Shown here: positions 43,475-52,287 of the stretch, piece after piece
How the letters are laid out: each line of letters opens with the position of its first letter
Numbering within the stretch: the first letter of the stretch is position 1
NCBI GenBank assembly: GCA_015179125.1
Contig: WHVA01000550.1
Span: 1-64,000, forward strand
Direction: 5' to 3'
DNA from: Gautieria morchelliformis
Taxonomy: Eukaryota > Basidiomycota > Agaricomycetes > Gomphales > Gomphaceae
Length of the DNA: 64,000 nt
Notes under the pieces: model-generated
Told to the model about the DNA's origin: nothing
Databases searched by the model: none
What the model saw: the letters and a program-made list of their open reading frames with translations, nothing else
Translations under genes and position numbers: made by a program

Positions 43475-44644
43475 TTACTCTAACATCCTCATATCTTCCC
43501 CCTTGCTCCCCTTGCTATCCTCGCCTGACTCCTCCTCATTACTACTGCTACTTCGCTGCACCAGACCCCCATGTCCCCCATGATCCGCCAAGTCTCTCGC
43601 CCCCTGCATCTGCTTCAAGTAATTCTGCCTCCTCCTTATCCTCATGAACTCCACATCCGCCCTGTTCATCCTATCATTCACAGCCCTAAACTCCCCCAAC
43701 AACTCGCACACCCTTTCCCCAACCTCGCCAACCTTCTGTCCCACATCCCTTACCGCCGCTATCAATTCCCTCATCTCCGCACTTTGCTCCAACCTTTTCG
43801 TCTTCTTGTCCTTCTTCGCCCTCCGACCTTCCTCCTCCTCGGCATCCTTCCCCTCACTCTGCCTCGCTCCCCCAGTCCCCTTACCCTTCTCTTCACTCAA
43901 CCTCGCTTCCATCCGCTCCACCCTCGTCTCAAGGCTCCACTCGACCCAGTCACTTGAGTCGTCGTCATCCTCAACCTCATCCCAAACCTTGGCCTCTTTC
44001 CTCGGCCTTGGCCCGTCCTCGGTGTCCCCGCTCCTCACCCGCTTCCTGCCCACCGCGCTCGCCTGACCTTTCCCTGGGTTCGCCTTGCGGCGATGACCAT
44101 GGGCTATACTGCAGCCCAATGATCGCGTCTTGCACCATACGCAAGCACCTGGTCGGCGAGGCCGAAGTCGAGGCTAATGGCCCGAAGGCACGTATAGTCA
44201 CACTCTTCACAGTGCTCGCACCTCGCCTCGGCCTTCGTTGCGAGTTGCCATTCACAAGGTCCTCCGTCGGCGAGCTTGTACCCATATAGGGACAAGTCGG
44301 TGGGGTGGTATGAGAATAGCATGCGTTTATACTATACAAGTCAGCAGCGTCCATGACAAGACTACAACAGTACTCACCTTCTTGCCTTTCGGCCCTTCCT
44401 GCCACGGCTCCCGCATATCTATGGCCCCCGCATCCTCGATGGGCCACGGGACCCCCTCGGGTCAAACCTCGGGCATAACCTCGCCCGAGGGACCGTCCTC
44501 CTCAGACAGCAGGGTCTGGTCGAACGCATTATTCGCGCTGTTTTCGTCAATAGCAGAGTTGAATAGTGGTTGAGGGTGCACCATATTCGTTGGCACTTGG
44601 GTTTGCTGCCTCCTACCCAGCCTTTTATCTAACCTCGGGTACAA
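43475..44644 (-). pseudogene. Antisense Zn2Cys6-like accessory gene of Ty3-B'
   Basis: Same place, orientation and content as the antisense gene of Ty3-B: an upstream block (PTNMVHPQPLFNSAIDENSA, ending near 44380), a GT-AG gap, then MLFSYHPTDLSLYGYKLADG, the first cysteine half (CEHCEECDYTC), the basic linker, the coiled-coil block (SAEMRELIAAVRDVGQKVGE) and the acidic tail (SSSNEEESGEDSKGSKGE). It has diverged from the B copy by many substitutions, yet the frame is mostly kept in the coiled-coil and tail part. About two breaks in all. Confidence 0.7.
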
Positions 44645-44756
44645 TTTAAGCTTCGCCTTTCTGGCTACTTAACATCGGACCAGGATCTAGATTCAAGGAT
44701 AGGCAAACCTTGTTCATATTACAGCCTCGAGGGTCTCGGCCATAAGGAGGGGATAC

Positions 44757-45289
44757 TGTAAGAACCCTGCCTTTGGCCGGTTACTTACCGGTATAACCTT
44801 TCTTCCGAGCCCGAGCCTTGTGATACTCGTGCCCGAGTACTTATGATGCTTATCCTGTGCCCGTGCCCGAGCCCAAGCTAGAGCTCATATCCGACCTTTG
44901 ATCCCATGCCCGTATCCCCTTAGTTGCTGATTCCACTCCATCACGCATCATTCGTATATTACCTCGCCCTGACCTTGCCCTGACTTTCCCCCGCATTTGC
45001 TCGCCCCTGACTCATACCCTCGCTCATATATAAACCCCCTTGTATGCATACCTACTCCTCAGTCTGAAAATCAACTATCGTATACTTTGATCCTTAGTTA
45101 GTTTCTAAGCCTCACCTCTTATTTGTTTGCCTCCGAAGTTGGGACTCGTGCGTAGGGTCAGTGCAGCACATAAGCTGAAGCCTAGTCCCTCTCCGACTTC
45201 CCTATCAAAACCTCGCCCCGTAACCTCGGACCTTGCCTTGGGGTCCGCTCCCGAGCTCGGTCAACCTTACGAAGGATCGTATCGTAACA
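44757..45289 (+). repeat. Ty3-B' 3' LTR
   Basis: 533 bp, TGTAAGAACC to ATCGTAACA, preceded by the purine run AAGGAGGGGATA and followed by GAAAC. It differs from the 5' LTR at about 20 positions, nearly all transitions, plus a 21-bp and a few smaller indels. Confidence 0.93.
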
Positions 45290-45294
45290 GAAAC

Positions 45295-46880
45295 AATGAG
45301 TCAAACCAGAGTCGATCAATGCTGTAAATGGAGGTGCTGAAATTTTGTCGGAGGTGAGTGGAATCGAGAGGGAGTCGGAGGATGAAAGACCAGATGCGTT
45401 GAGTTTAACCTCATTAGTCGCACGAATGGGGTCAACACAGCCCTCAGCTTGTGTGGAGGCCGGAGGACTGCTGACTATTTTTTTGCATCCGTAGCGGGAG
45501 TCGCTTTGGATTTCTCTTCCATCTTGGCTGCACGGCCCTTGGCCTTAGCAGCGGAAGCGGTAGCTCGGGTGCATTTGCAGGCAACGTGACCTCCTTTGCC
45601 ACAGAAGAGGCAAAGGTTGTTGTCCATTCAATGCTGGTGTTCTGCGGGGGTTAGTTTTCCATCCTTCCCAAGTTTGTCGGAAAGGTCAGGAGTGCTTTTC
45701 CGGGCGTTGGTGTTGGAACCAGAGGCCTGTTGTGAGGTGTGGGAGTCGTGTTCCGGTTACTGGAGTTGGAGCCAGAACTGTTGTTGTTGTTGTTGTTGTT
45801 CCCGGAGTTGTTGTTTCCGGAACTGGTCTTCTTCTTGTCTTTATCAGACTTTTTGTCAGAAGACTTATCGTGCTTGCTCTGGGCAGAAGTTTCACAAGTG
45901 ATTTTAGAATGTCTTTCCCAATAGCGTGCATTGATAGATTGGGATAGGTTGTGGAGGTTGGTTAGGGTGGCGGGTTTTCCGATGCGGGCAATTTCATCCT
46001 TGATCCGGGATGGCAAGCCCATGTAGAACTGTCGTCGGAGTGCAGCTTCTCCCCATTGGACTCGAGGAGTGAGCTGCTGGAAAGTGACGATGTATTTAGC
46101 TATCTTATGAGTGTCTTTCATACAAAGCTTATCGAGTTCAGTTTCCGCATCAGCTTCCATATCGAATGGTCCGAAGTTGTTACGGAGTTCGGAAACAAAG
46201 TTGTGGTGATCGTCTGCCCAGTCGAGGACGGTGTAGGGGTCCATGAGGGCAGGTTCAAAATAGTCGAGAGCTGTGCCTCAGAGGTAGGAAAGGGCGTAGT
46301 TGACTTTTCATTCATCGTCAGGAAAGGCATCAGGATGATCGCTGAAGTTGAGCTGAAGCTGAACCAAAAAAGGCTGAAGCTTCTTGAGGTCGGAACCATC
46401 AAACTGATCCGGTTCACGAACCTTTGTCTTGGGGCGTGGAGCTTGGGCCTGATGCTGAAGTTGGCCGGCCAGCATGGTGATAGCCTGTGAAAGATCCGGG
46501 ACTGGAGTGGGGGGAACTGGGTTGATGGGATTCGGAGGTGGGGGACAACCTGGAGGACCTCCAGGGAGGCCGCCATGAGGGCCGCTGGGAGGAGGTCCTG
46601 GTGGTGGTGGTGGTGGTGGTGCTGGGCATCGGAATGATGCTGCTGTCTGTTCGCCACTGCTGCTCGACGAGTTTCCGTCGTAGTCGGGATTGTCATTGGG
46701 ATTCGCGTCAGGAACATCTTCAATGCATTGTTGCAGAAGATCGTTGGAAAGCTCATCATCGGCTCGAGAGCTGCTAGAGGGTTCCGCACGTCTTGGTGCT
46801 GCAGATATAAGATTGCCAAAATAAGAAAGAGCTTCAACAGCTCCTGCGCGAGCTGAAGTAGCTGTGGTATTAGGAGGCAT
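45295..46880 (-). pseudogene. gag: Ty3-C gag and gag-pol junction
   Basis: Gag reads from the ATG at 46880 (MPPNTTATSARAGAVEAL). It has a Pro/Gly-rich N-terminal part, the capsid block (REPDQFDGSDLKKLQPFLVQ, YVTFQQLTPRVQWGEAALRR-like), an Asn/Gly/Ser run and a zinc knuckle (LCLFCGKGGHVACKC) near 45580-45615. The pol frame towards the protease follows and meets the Ty3-B' insertion at 45294. Several breaks. Confidence 0.85.
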
Positions 46881-46898
46881 AGTGATAGTTATCAGGTG

Positions 46899-46924
46899 GG
46901 AATCAGATAATACTGTTACGTATC
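46899..46924 (-). other. Ty3-C primer site and stump of its 5' LTR
   Basis: In element sense the LTR ends GATACGTAACA (46914-46924) and is followed by GTATTATCTGATTCC. AATCAGATAAT (plus strand 46901-46911) mirrors AATTAGATAAT in the 3' LTR start region with one G:U-tolerant change, the same self-priming layout as Ty3-B, F and A'. Beyond 46924 the LTR sequence ends and a proline-rich gene begins, so the 5' LTR is almost wholly lost. Confidence 0.6.
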
Positions 46925-48388
46925 TTTCTCGCAACTAACCATTCAAGTTCGTCCTTCTCCAGAGTCAAGCCTGTGTCAGGTTCTTGGTTTTCTGCACGTG
47001 TGGGCTTGTTGGTTTCGTTCTTGACTCTAGCAAGTTCGCCCTGGAAACCTGGGCCCCATCCAATGTTGCGAAGTCGGTCAAGCTCTTCCACCAGTTGCTC
47101 ATCCGGGGCATCAAATACAGCGAGGGTCCAACGACGAATTGATCGAGGTTGTAACAGAGACTGGTGATATTTAGATTGGAATGGTCCATAATAATGCCTG
47201 TGCTCGTCCACCGGAGATTCAAAGGGATCCGGAGACTTGGATGGAGACTGAGTCGACTCTCCTGGATCGATCGGGCGTCTGGGTATATTAATACGGCCCA
47301 CGGGCAGCGCCTCTCGTCTTTCTCTCTGCGGCACGTCGTCCCCTCCCCTCATCTCCTCTCGCTTCGCTGTCCCTCGCAGAGACCGGCAGCCTACCTCGGC
47401 TGGACCCCTCGCCCAGATCGGGTTGCAGGCCCACGCAGGTATATCGTTGTACCGGCTTGCGAGGGCGGCTGCTCCGGCGCGGTAAACTGACCTCAACCTC
47501 CTCAGCCTTCGCCTTCTCCTTACCCTTCGGTGAGAGCGCGGGTGGTGAGAGTGCGGGCGGTGGTGAGAGTGTGGGACACGGTGATGGGGTGGGAAGCGGT
47601 GTGAGGACCGACAGCGGTGTGAGGGTCGACGGCCGTGAGAGGGCGGGTGGTGGCGACAGTCCAGGCGGCGGAGAGAGTTTGGGATGCGGTGAGGAGGCGG
47701 GAAGTGGGGTGAGTTCCGATAGCGGTGTAAGGGTCGACACCGGTGAGAGGGCGGGTGGCGGGGAGAGGGAGGCTGACCGTGAGAGCACCGGGATCGGGAG
47801 CGGTGTTGGCAGCGCCGGAATGGACGGCGGTGGTGGCAGCGCGACGGGCGGAGGTGGTGGCAGCGCAATGGGCGGAGGTGGTGGCAGCGCGATGGGCGGC
47901 GGTGGTGGCAGCGCCGGGATGGGCGGTCGCGGTGGGAACCACGGGATGAGCGGCGGTGCTGGGAACGGTGGGAGGTGCGGCGGTGCCGGGAACGGCGGGA
48001 TGGGCGGTGGCCGTAGAAACGGCGGGATAGGCGGAGGCGGTAGGAATGGCGGGAGGTGCGGCGGTGCTGGGAACGGCGGGATGAGTGGTGGCTGTAGAAA
48101 CGGCGGGATGGGTGGTGGCTGTAGAAACGGCGGGATGGGCGGAGGCGGTAGTAACGGCGGGAGGTGCGGCGGTGCTGGGAACGGCGGGAGGGGCGGCAGT
48201 CCTGGGAACGGCGGGAGGGGCGGCGGTGCTGGAAACGCCGGGATGGGCAGTGGCAGTGGGAGCCCTTCGATAGGGAAAGGTTGCGCTGCGCGCAGAAGAG
48301 GACGGACATCCTCCAGCCAGTTCATTGGACGCCAATGGCAAGGGCAAATGTCAAGATCATGGAGTCTGGGGAGAATTTCATGGTCCAT
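46903..48388 (-). CDS. Proline-rich low-complexity gene, 3' end fused to Ty3-C
   Basis: I choose the ATG at 48388 (MDHEILPRLHDLDICPCHW) because it sits in CCACCATGG and a TATA-like CATATAAG lies about 45 nt upstream. After about 50 ordinary residues come some 200 residues of proline repeats (units like PPIPPFLQP and PPPIALPP), then Ser/Pro repeats and a basic patch with RRSSRPRKPVQRY. That frame closes at 47288. A second frame, open from there to 46903, encodes a well-composed tail (DEQLVEELDRLRNIGWGPGF, LEKDELEWLVARK) that runs into the Ty3-C stump, so an unrecognised intron probably links them. I do not recognise the family. A structural or cell-wall-associated role is only a guess from composition. 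Confidence 0.4.
47520..48260. repeat. GC-rich minisatellite in the proline-rich gene
   Basis: Tandem 27-bp units (for example GGTGCGGCGGTGCTGGGAAC at the core) between about 47930 and 48240, 24-bp units around 47830-47930, and a third set of Ser/Pro-coding repeats at 47520-47780. Unit lengths are multiples of three and almost free of stop codons, so several frames on both strands are open by composition. Confidence 0.8.
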
Positions 48389-48413
48389 GGTGGTGGTTGT
48401 TTCCGATCAGTAA

Positions 48414-49140
48414 TGGGAGGATAGGCTTATATGAAGAATTTGCACAATGGGTGTCCTGCCGTGCCCGCTTTCCTTTCGAACAAAGACTATACTTACTAAT
48501 CAATTGAACAGTCCCCAGTGTTGCGGCCGCATAACTTGAACAAAAGGAATTAGTAACACAACCATCCTAGCCCCCCTCCTGCTGTGCCAATAAAGCTTAC
48601 AGGATGGTGAGCTGTCTTGACGTCCGAGAAACGATCAAGCTAATGCTCTCTCCAGGTCATGCAGCTTCTGTCGTTCCAGGGACACGTATGTTCCCGCCTA
48701 GTTCTAATACCTCTTTTCAGCCGTTCACTTGCTCTAGTTTTAAAGATGCCACGGTCAGGAATATAATCCATCTTCACACCATTTCCTAAGCTCATCACAT
48801 TCTTTGGTGGAAACTCTTGACGTTCGCTATTCTACCACCCTTTGGAGGAGCTCTACATCCTTCTCATCACCAACAACCAAGGCCTCAAATATCCTACAGC
48901 ACATCGAGATGTTGCGCCTGTTTGCTCGCGTTGTTTTCGACCTGTGTCAATCAGCTGTGGAACGGGAGACTTCGGGGCACGCGTTCTCGCTATTCGGCGC
49001 ATTCGATGAAATCGCGAGCCGAACGTACTGCTCTACATGGCACCTCGAGCAATTTACCTCCGAAACTAATTGCTATTACTGATCGATCATAGCCGTCGTC
49101 TGTGACTTGTCTATGCGACTGTCCCGGGGTTCCTCCTCCT
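48414..49140. other. No gene recognised; contains a segment duplicated at 52.3-52.6 kb
   Basis: Short ORFs only. About 45 bp at 49030-49072 (CTCTACATGGCACCTCGAGC ...) and about 28 bp at 49147-49175 (TTTACGCTGCTGTGGTCGAC ...) recur inverted at 52548-52592 and 52318-52345. The sequence between them is longer in the second place, so the two loci look like differently deleted copies of one older segment. Confidence 0.5.
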
Positions 49141-49149
49141 CAGTTTACG

Positions 49150-50165
49150 CTGCTGTGGTCGACACTCTACTACCTCGCACAGCTTCCCGAGCGGGAATGT
49201 CATGGTTATATTGCGCTGCTCCCCTTCTCCCTGGCCTTCGTTGGCGTAGCTTAAGCCTTGCATGTGGGTTCCTTGGGCGCTTGACTCTGCATCTCGAGTA
49301 CTCGGCAACTCCAGCACATCTTCCATCGAGATCTCAACGACGGCACCGTCCCTAGTTTTCTGATGCTCCTCAACCTCGAAGTTCTTCAGACGCCCCTTCA
49401 TTGGGTTTTCGGCCTGTCCGCTCCAGCACTGTCTTTGCCAATGAGAATCTCGTTCTTCCGCCGTGACTGTGTGGAGATGCGTGCGGATGAAGCTATGGGT
49501 TGGCATTTACGCTCGCTATGCGCTGCTTGGCAGGACGAGAAGGAGAATACACTCGCAAATCGTCGGGCCGTACCTGCGGGGAAGAACGAATCGTCTGCAC
49601 CAGGGCAACCGGGGGAGAGACTAGGCGTAGGCGCGTAGACGGCGAGGACGTGCGTCGGGGCGTCGCAGGCCGCCGCCGTGCCCGGCGATCTCCAGCTCGT
49701 GCTGGAGCCGCCCGTGGGTGCTGCTTCAGACGACTTCAATGTGCTACAGGTATCGGGTGGAGCGACAGGCCCTAAGTTTAACCTAAGTCACACCACGGTC
49801 AGAATGTCCCCACAACTCCGAGAACATCAACACGACATACCACTGCTTGGCCAGGCCGAAAACGACAGCCTCCCCGCCAACACTCTAGTAGCACTCCTCC
49901 CCGCCATCCGCATCTTCCCCGCTCCCGCCGAGCCGCGCTATTGCATCCCAGAAGTCATCCGCGGCTTCGGAGACACGCTGCACATCCGTGCCATCGCATC
50001 CTGCATGAATTTCATGCCGAAAACGCCCCGCCCCTTTTCCTTTACGGGATCAGTGTCATCGTCGCGTTCCACACAGCGCAATTCCTCAAAGGTATTGGCC
50101 TTGATATCTTCCACGCCCCCGTCGGCGTCATCATAGTCGTCATCAATTGCATTATCTCCCTGAGC
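49150..50165 (-). pseudogene. Utp14-like gene remnant (SSU processome), central part only
   Basis: Minus-strand pieces in a consistent order: DNAIDDDYDDADGGVEDIKA, NTFEELRCVERDDDTDPVKE, KGRGVFGMKFMQDAMAR, then in a shifted frame DVQRVSEAADDFWDAIARLG, then RLSFSAWPSSG, STLKSSEAAPTGGSSTS, SRRKNEILIGKDSAGADRPK and TRDGAVVEISMEDVLELPS. The MKFMQDA...R block, followed by an acidic spacer and a KNE..IGKDS block, fits Utp14, a U3 snoRNP component of the small-subunit processome that activates the helicase Dhr1. Only about a third of the usual length is present, with at least two frame changes (near 49990 and 49850), so it is a decayed duplicate. Identification is from memory of the family. Confidence 0.5.
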
Positions 50166-50401
50166 AGTAGTAGAAGTTCGGGTATGCCTATAACCGTGAC
50201 AGAGGCGAAATTTCTACCTTGTTCAGTATTGAGTTAATGACTGAAATGATAAATATATGTGCAGGCAACAGTCGAGAGGGCAGTATTCGCTGGGTGGCTT
50301 TTGTTGCCGTGACTAAGTGTGACAGTACGTGCCACTTACATAATGGCGACAGTTTCGGCATCCCGGAAATTCTGGCCATCTACGCTACTGGCGTGGTGGG
50401 A

Positions 50402-50622
50402 TGTTAGTAATCGGGACGATAACACCGCCGAGGCAGAGCCGGCACGCATTTAGCCGGAGGTTCGAGATCGCTCTCGACCCGGGTTACTGGTGCACCGGCA
50501 TCGCATCGGCACAGCAGCTCGAAGAGATTGGTAATACAATGGACATTATATTTTGTATATAAGGCAGAACGATCTACTTGAGATCGTAGAATATCAGATC
50601 ATTATATCTCCTTCGTCCCACA
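50402..50622 (+). repeat. Solo Copia LTR
   Basis: 221 bp, TGTTAGTAATCGGGACGATA to CTTCGTCCCACA, flanked by TGGGA (50397-50401, 50623-50627). Same family as the solo LTR in Y' and the LTR of Copia-H. It contains TTGTATATAAGG (about 50563) as a likely TATA box. Confidence 0.92.
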
Positions 50623-50627
50623 TGGGA

Positions 50628-51148
50628 CGATGTGAAGATGGTTTACTTACTGGAGCTAAGCGTCAACATCTTCCCAATACCAAGCATACCCCTGCGTCTG
50701 CTCAAAGCAGGAAGGTTTACTACCTTCTCTTCGACAGGCTCCGGGGCAGAGGCGGCAGGGGAAGTTGATCAATGTTCCGAGTCCTCCAACGCAGCGAGAG
50801 CTCCTTCAAGAAGGGTCGGCCAGATCAGGGCTTGCGTTTTTCCTTCTTCCCCAGCTTTACCCTAGCCCTGGAATGCAGGCGGGCGAAGGGACGACGGCGC
50901 GGGACTGAGAGATACGGGGAAGACTGGCAGCCAGGGTTGAGACTACATAGCACGGTTCTGTTATTCGCGGTACTGTATCTCGCGTTGTTTCGCATGCTTC
51001 TTTGTTCTACAGTTGCGCCCTAATACGGACAGAAGCTCACCCGTGATATGATGTCTTGTATCTTCTCCTCATGACTCTCCATTCATGATATCCATAGAGA
51101 AGACATATGCTCACCGTGATTGGAAGAGCCGACTCGCCATTCTCGTTC
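50628..51148. other. No gene recognised
   Basis: Several overlapping short ORFs without family features. This is probably the continuation of the sequence into which the solo LTR inserted. Confidence 0.4.
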
Positions 51149-51332
51149 GATTTGCCAGAGATCGTGTCGCCCGTGGCCAATTTCTTTGACTGATGGCGAG
51201 TGAGCGCATATATGCACATACCTCGGGCTGCAGGGTGGACGCTGCCGAGTCCGCCATTCCCTTCACTGTACCTTGGCCTGCTCCACCGTACCCTTCTGCT
51301 GCTCAGCCTGTGACGAACGACGAGTAACCAAC
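51149..51332 (-). pseudogene. HSP9/HSP12-like gene fragment, second copy
   Basis: Reverse-complement match to 9529-9719, sharing GMADSAASTLQPE and TGDTISGK; this copy continues on the left with SNENGESALPIT and a GTGAGC donor-like site (about 51113), so it retains more of the gene. It lacks the 7-bp duplication of the other copy and its frame closes there. No start codon with the typical SDTGRQ-like N-terminus is visible upstream. The sequence on the right (51333-51640) has TATACAGG near 51490 but no recognisable exon. Best read as a decayed host stress-protein gene. Confidence 0.5.
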
Positions 51333-51949
51333 GCTGCTCGTCACCGCAGACAGCAAGCACGGATCTTCACAGCGGCACTCTGTCACCCATAGGGGTTGAC
51401 AGGCGACATGATGATTATTAGAGTGTAGGGATGGTGGGTTTGGAATAGAGGACTCGTGGGCATTTTTGGAGAGAGAGAGGGCGGACTTTATACAGGTTTG
51501 GATGGGGGGGAAGAATGTCACCGTTGGGCAAGCAGAGTTACTGGACGGGAATTGAATGGGGATCCCCGTCGTAGCGGCGGAGATACCGCGCACGGGACGT
51601 GCGATGTCGTGCATGTCGTCTTCTATATTTAGACACGACATTGCTGCATGATGAACTCGTCGTGTGCAACGATGTGCAAGATGCTTGCATGTCGCTCGAC
51701 ACAGCGACTCAGCCCACAGGGAACGGTGCGACGATCGATCATGTCAAGTATAGTATATGCATGTCCCATATCCGGCCCTCGGTTGTGGTAATTTTCTACT
51801 TCGGTCGACTCGACATAAGGCTCAGGTGAGTAGTGAGACCGCGCGAGGGGAATAACCTTGTTTCATGTATATACAGTTCACCATCCGAATCCAGGCAAAG
51901 ACGCACTATATATATCCAGTAAAGCCCGGCTTCCGCAAGTTAGAAGCCC
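51333..51949. other. No gene recognised
   Basis: Low-confidence ORFs only. Near 51880-51916 there are TATATACA and TATATATATCC stretches. CCCGGC-rich sequence starts at 51925 as the approach to the inverted repeat. Confidence 0.4.
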
Positions 51950-52287
51950 GGCCCATTTGTGGGCTCAATGTGGGCTTGGGCCGGGCTAGGCCGGGCTCAA
52001 GTACGCCGGGCCGGGCCGGGCTTCGGGCTTGAGCCCGAGCCCAGCACATCACTATATCCGGGCCCACATAGGTGACTAAGAATGCGGCTGGACGGAGCAC
52101 GCATACAGCATATATAGTTGAATCAAGGGAGAAACGGAGCCAGCCGGGCTCCAAAAGGTGAAGCAGTATAGCTTTCATCAAGTACACCCAATGGAAATGC
52201 AGTATATGGTCAAGGCCTAAGGCCAAGGGCCCCACGCACAGGAAGAACAGGGAGAAGCGGACAACAGACCCATCACATCCACGCAGC
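51950..52287 (-). repeat. Left arm of a 338-bp inverted repeat
   Basis: Begins GGCCCATTTGTGGGCTCAAT and ends ATCCACGCAGC. It matches the reverse complement of 54157-54494 over all 338 bp with one difference by eye. The outer part is a run of GGGCCGGGC/AGGCCGGGCTC repeats. The ORF in it (LALGLDHILHFHWVYLMKAI) appears in both arms but has no family features. Confidence 0.92.

Larger units (their letters stand above)
19240..45289 (+). mobile_element. Ty3-B', second copy of the Ty3-B family, host of four insertions
   Basis: Plus-strand copy of the Ty3-B family inserted into Ty3-C with the duplication GAAAC. LTRs at 19240-19781 and 44757-45289 differ at about 20 positions plus a few small indels, so it is clearly older than B (no differences). 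Inside: Y' in the protease region, Copia-D in RT, LINE-G in integrase. Its own sequence is about 7.5 kb. It retains gag, pol, chromodomain and the antisense gene, with about eight or more breaks besides the insertions. Confidence 0.93.
10977..46924 (-). mobile_element. Ty3-C, old chromodomain Ty3/Gypsy element hosting the main nest
   Basis: A minus-strand Ty3/Gypsy element whose parts are spread over 36 kb by nested insertions. From its 3' end: LTR 10977-11662; antisense gene 11781-12973; chromodomain, integrase and RNase H 13101-15140; insertion X 15141-16208; RT 16209-17061; insertion Y 17062-18620; protease region 18626-19239; Ty3-B' 19240-45289; rest of protease and gag 45290-46880; a stump of the 5' LTR 46914-46924. 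The target duplication GAAAC (19235-19239, 45290-45294) marks B' as one insertion into the protease region. The element is the oldest in the nest: three insertions, loss of nearly the whole 5' LTR, and more than ten further breaks. Confidence 0.9.

Noticed and set aside
47457-48413. 318-residue glycine-rich ORF on the plus strand
   Set aside because: Mirror image of the proline-rich repeats on the minus strand; open only because the minisatellite lacks stops. The minus strand has a better start context and a TATA-like box.
49678-50136. 152-residue plus-strand ORF with membrane-like stretches in the next frame
   Set aside because: It lies opposite the Utp14-like blocks, which have recognisable family order; the hydrophobic look is a by-product of acidic codons on the other strand.
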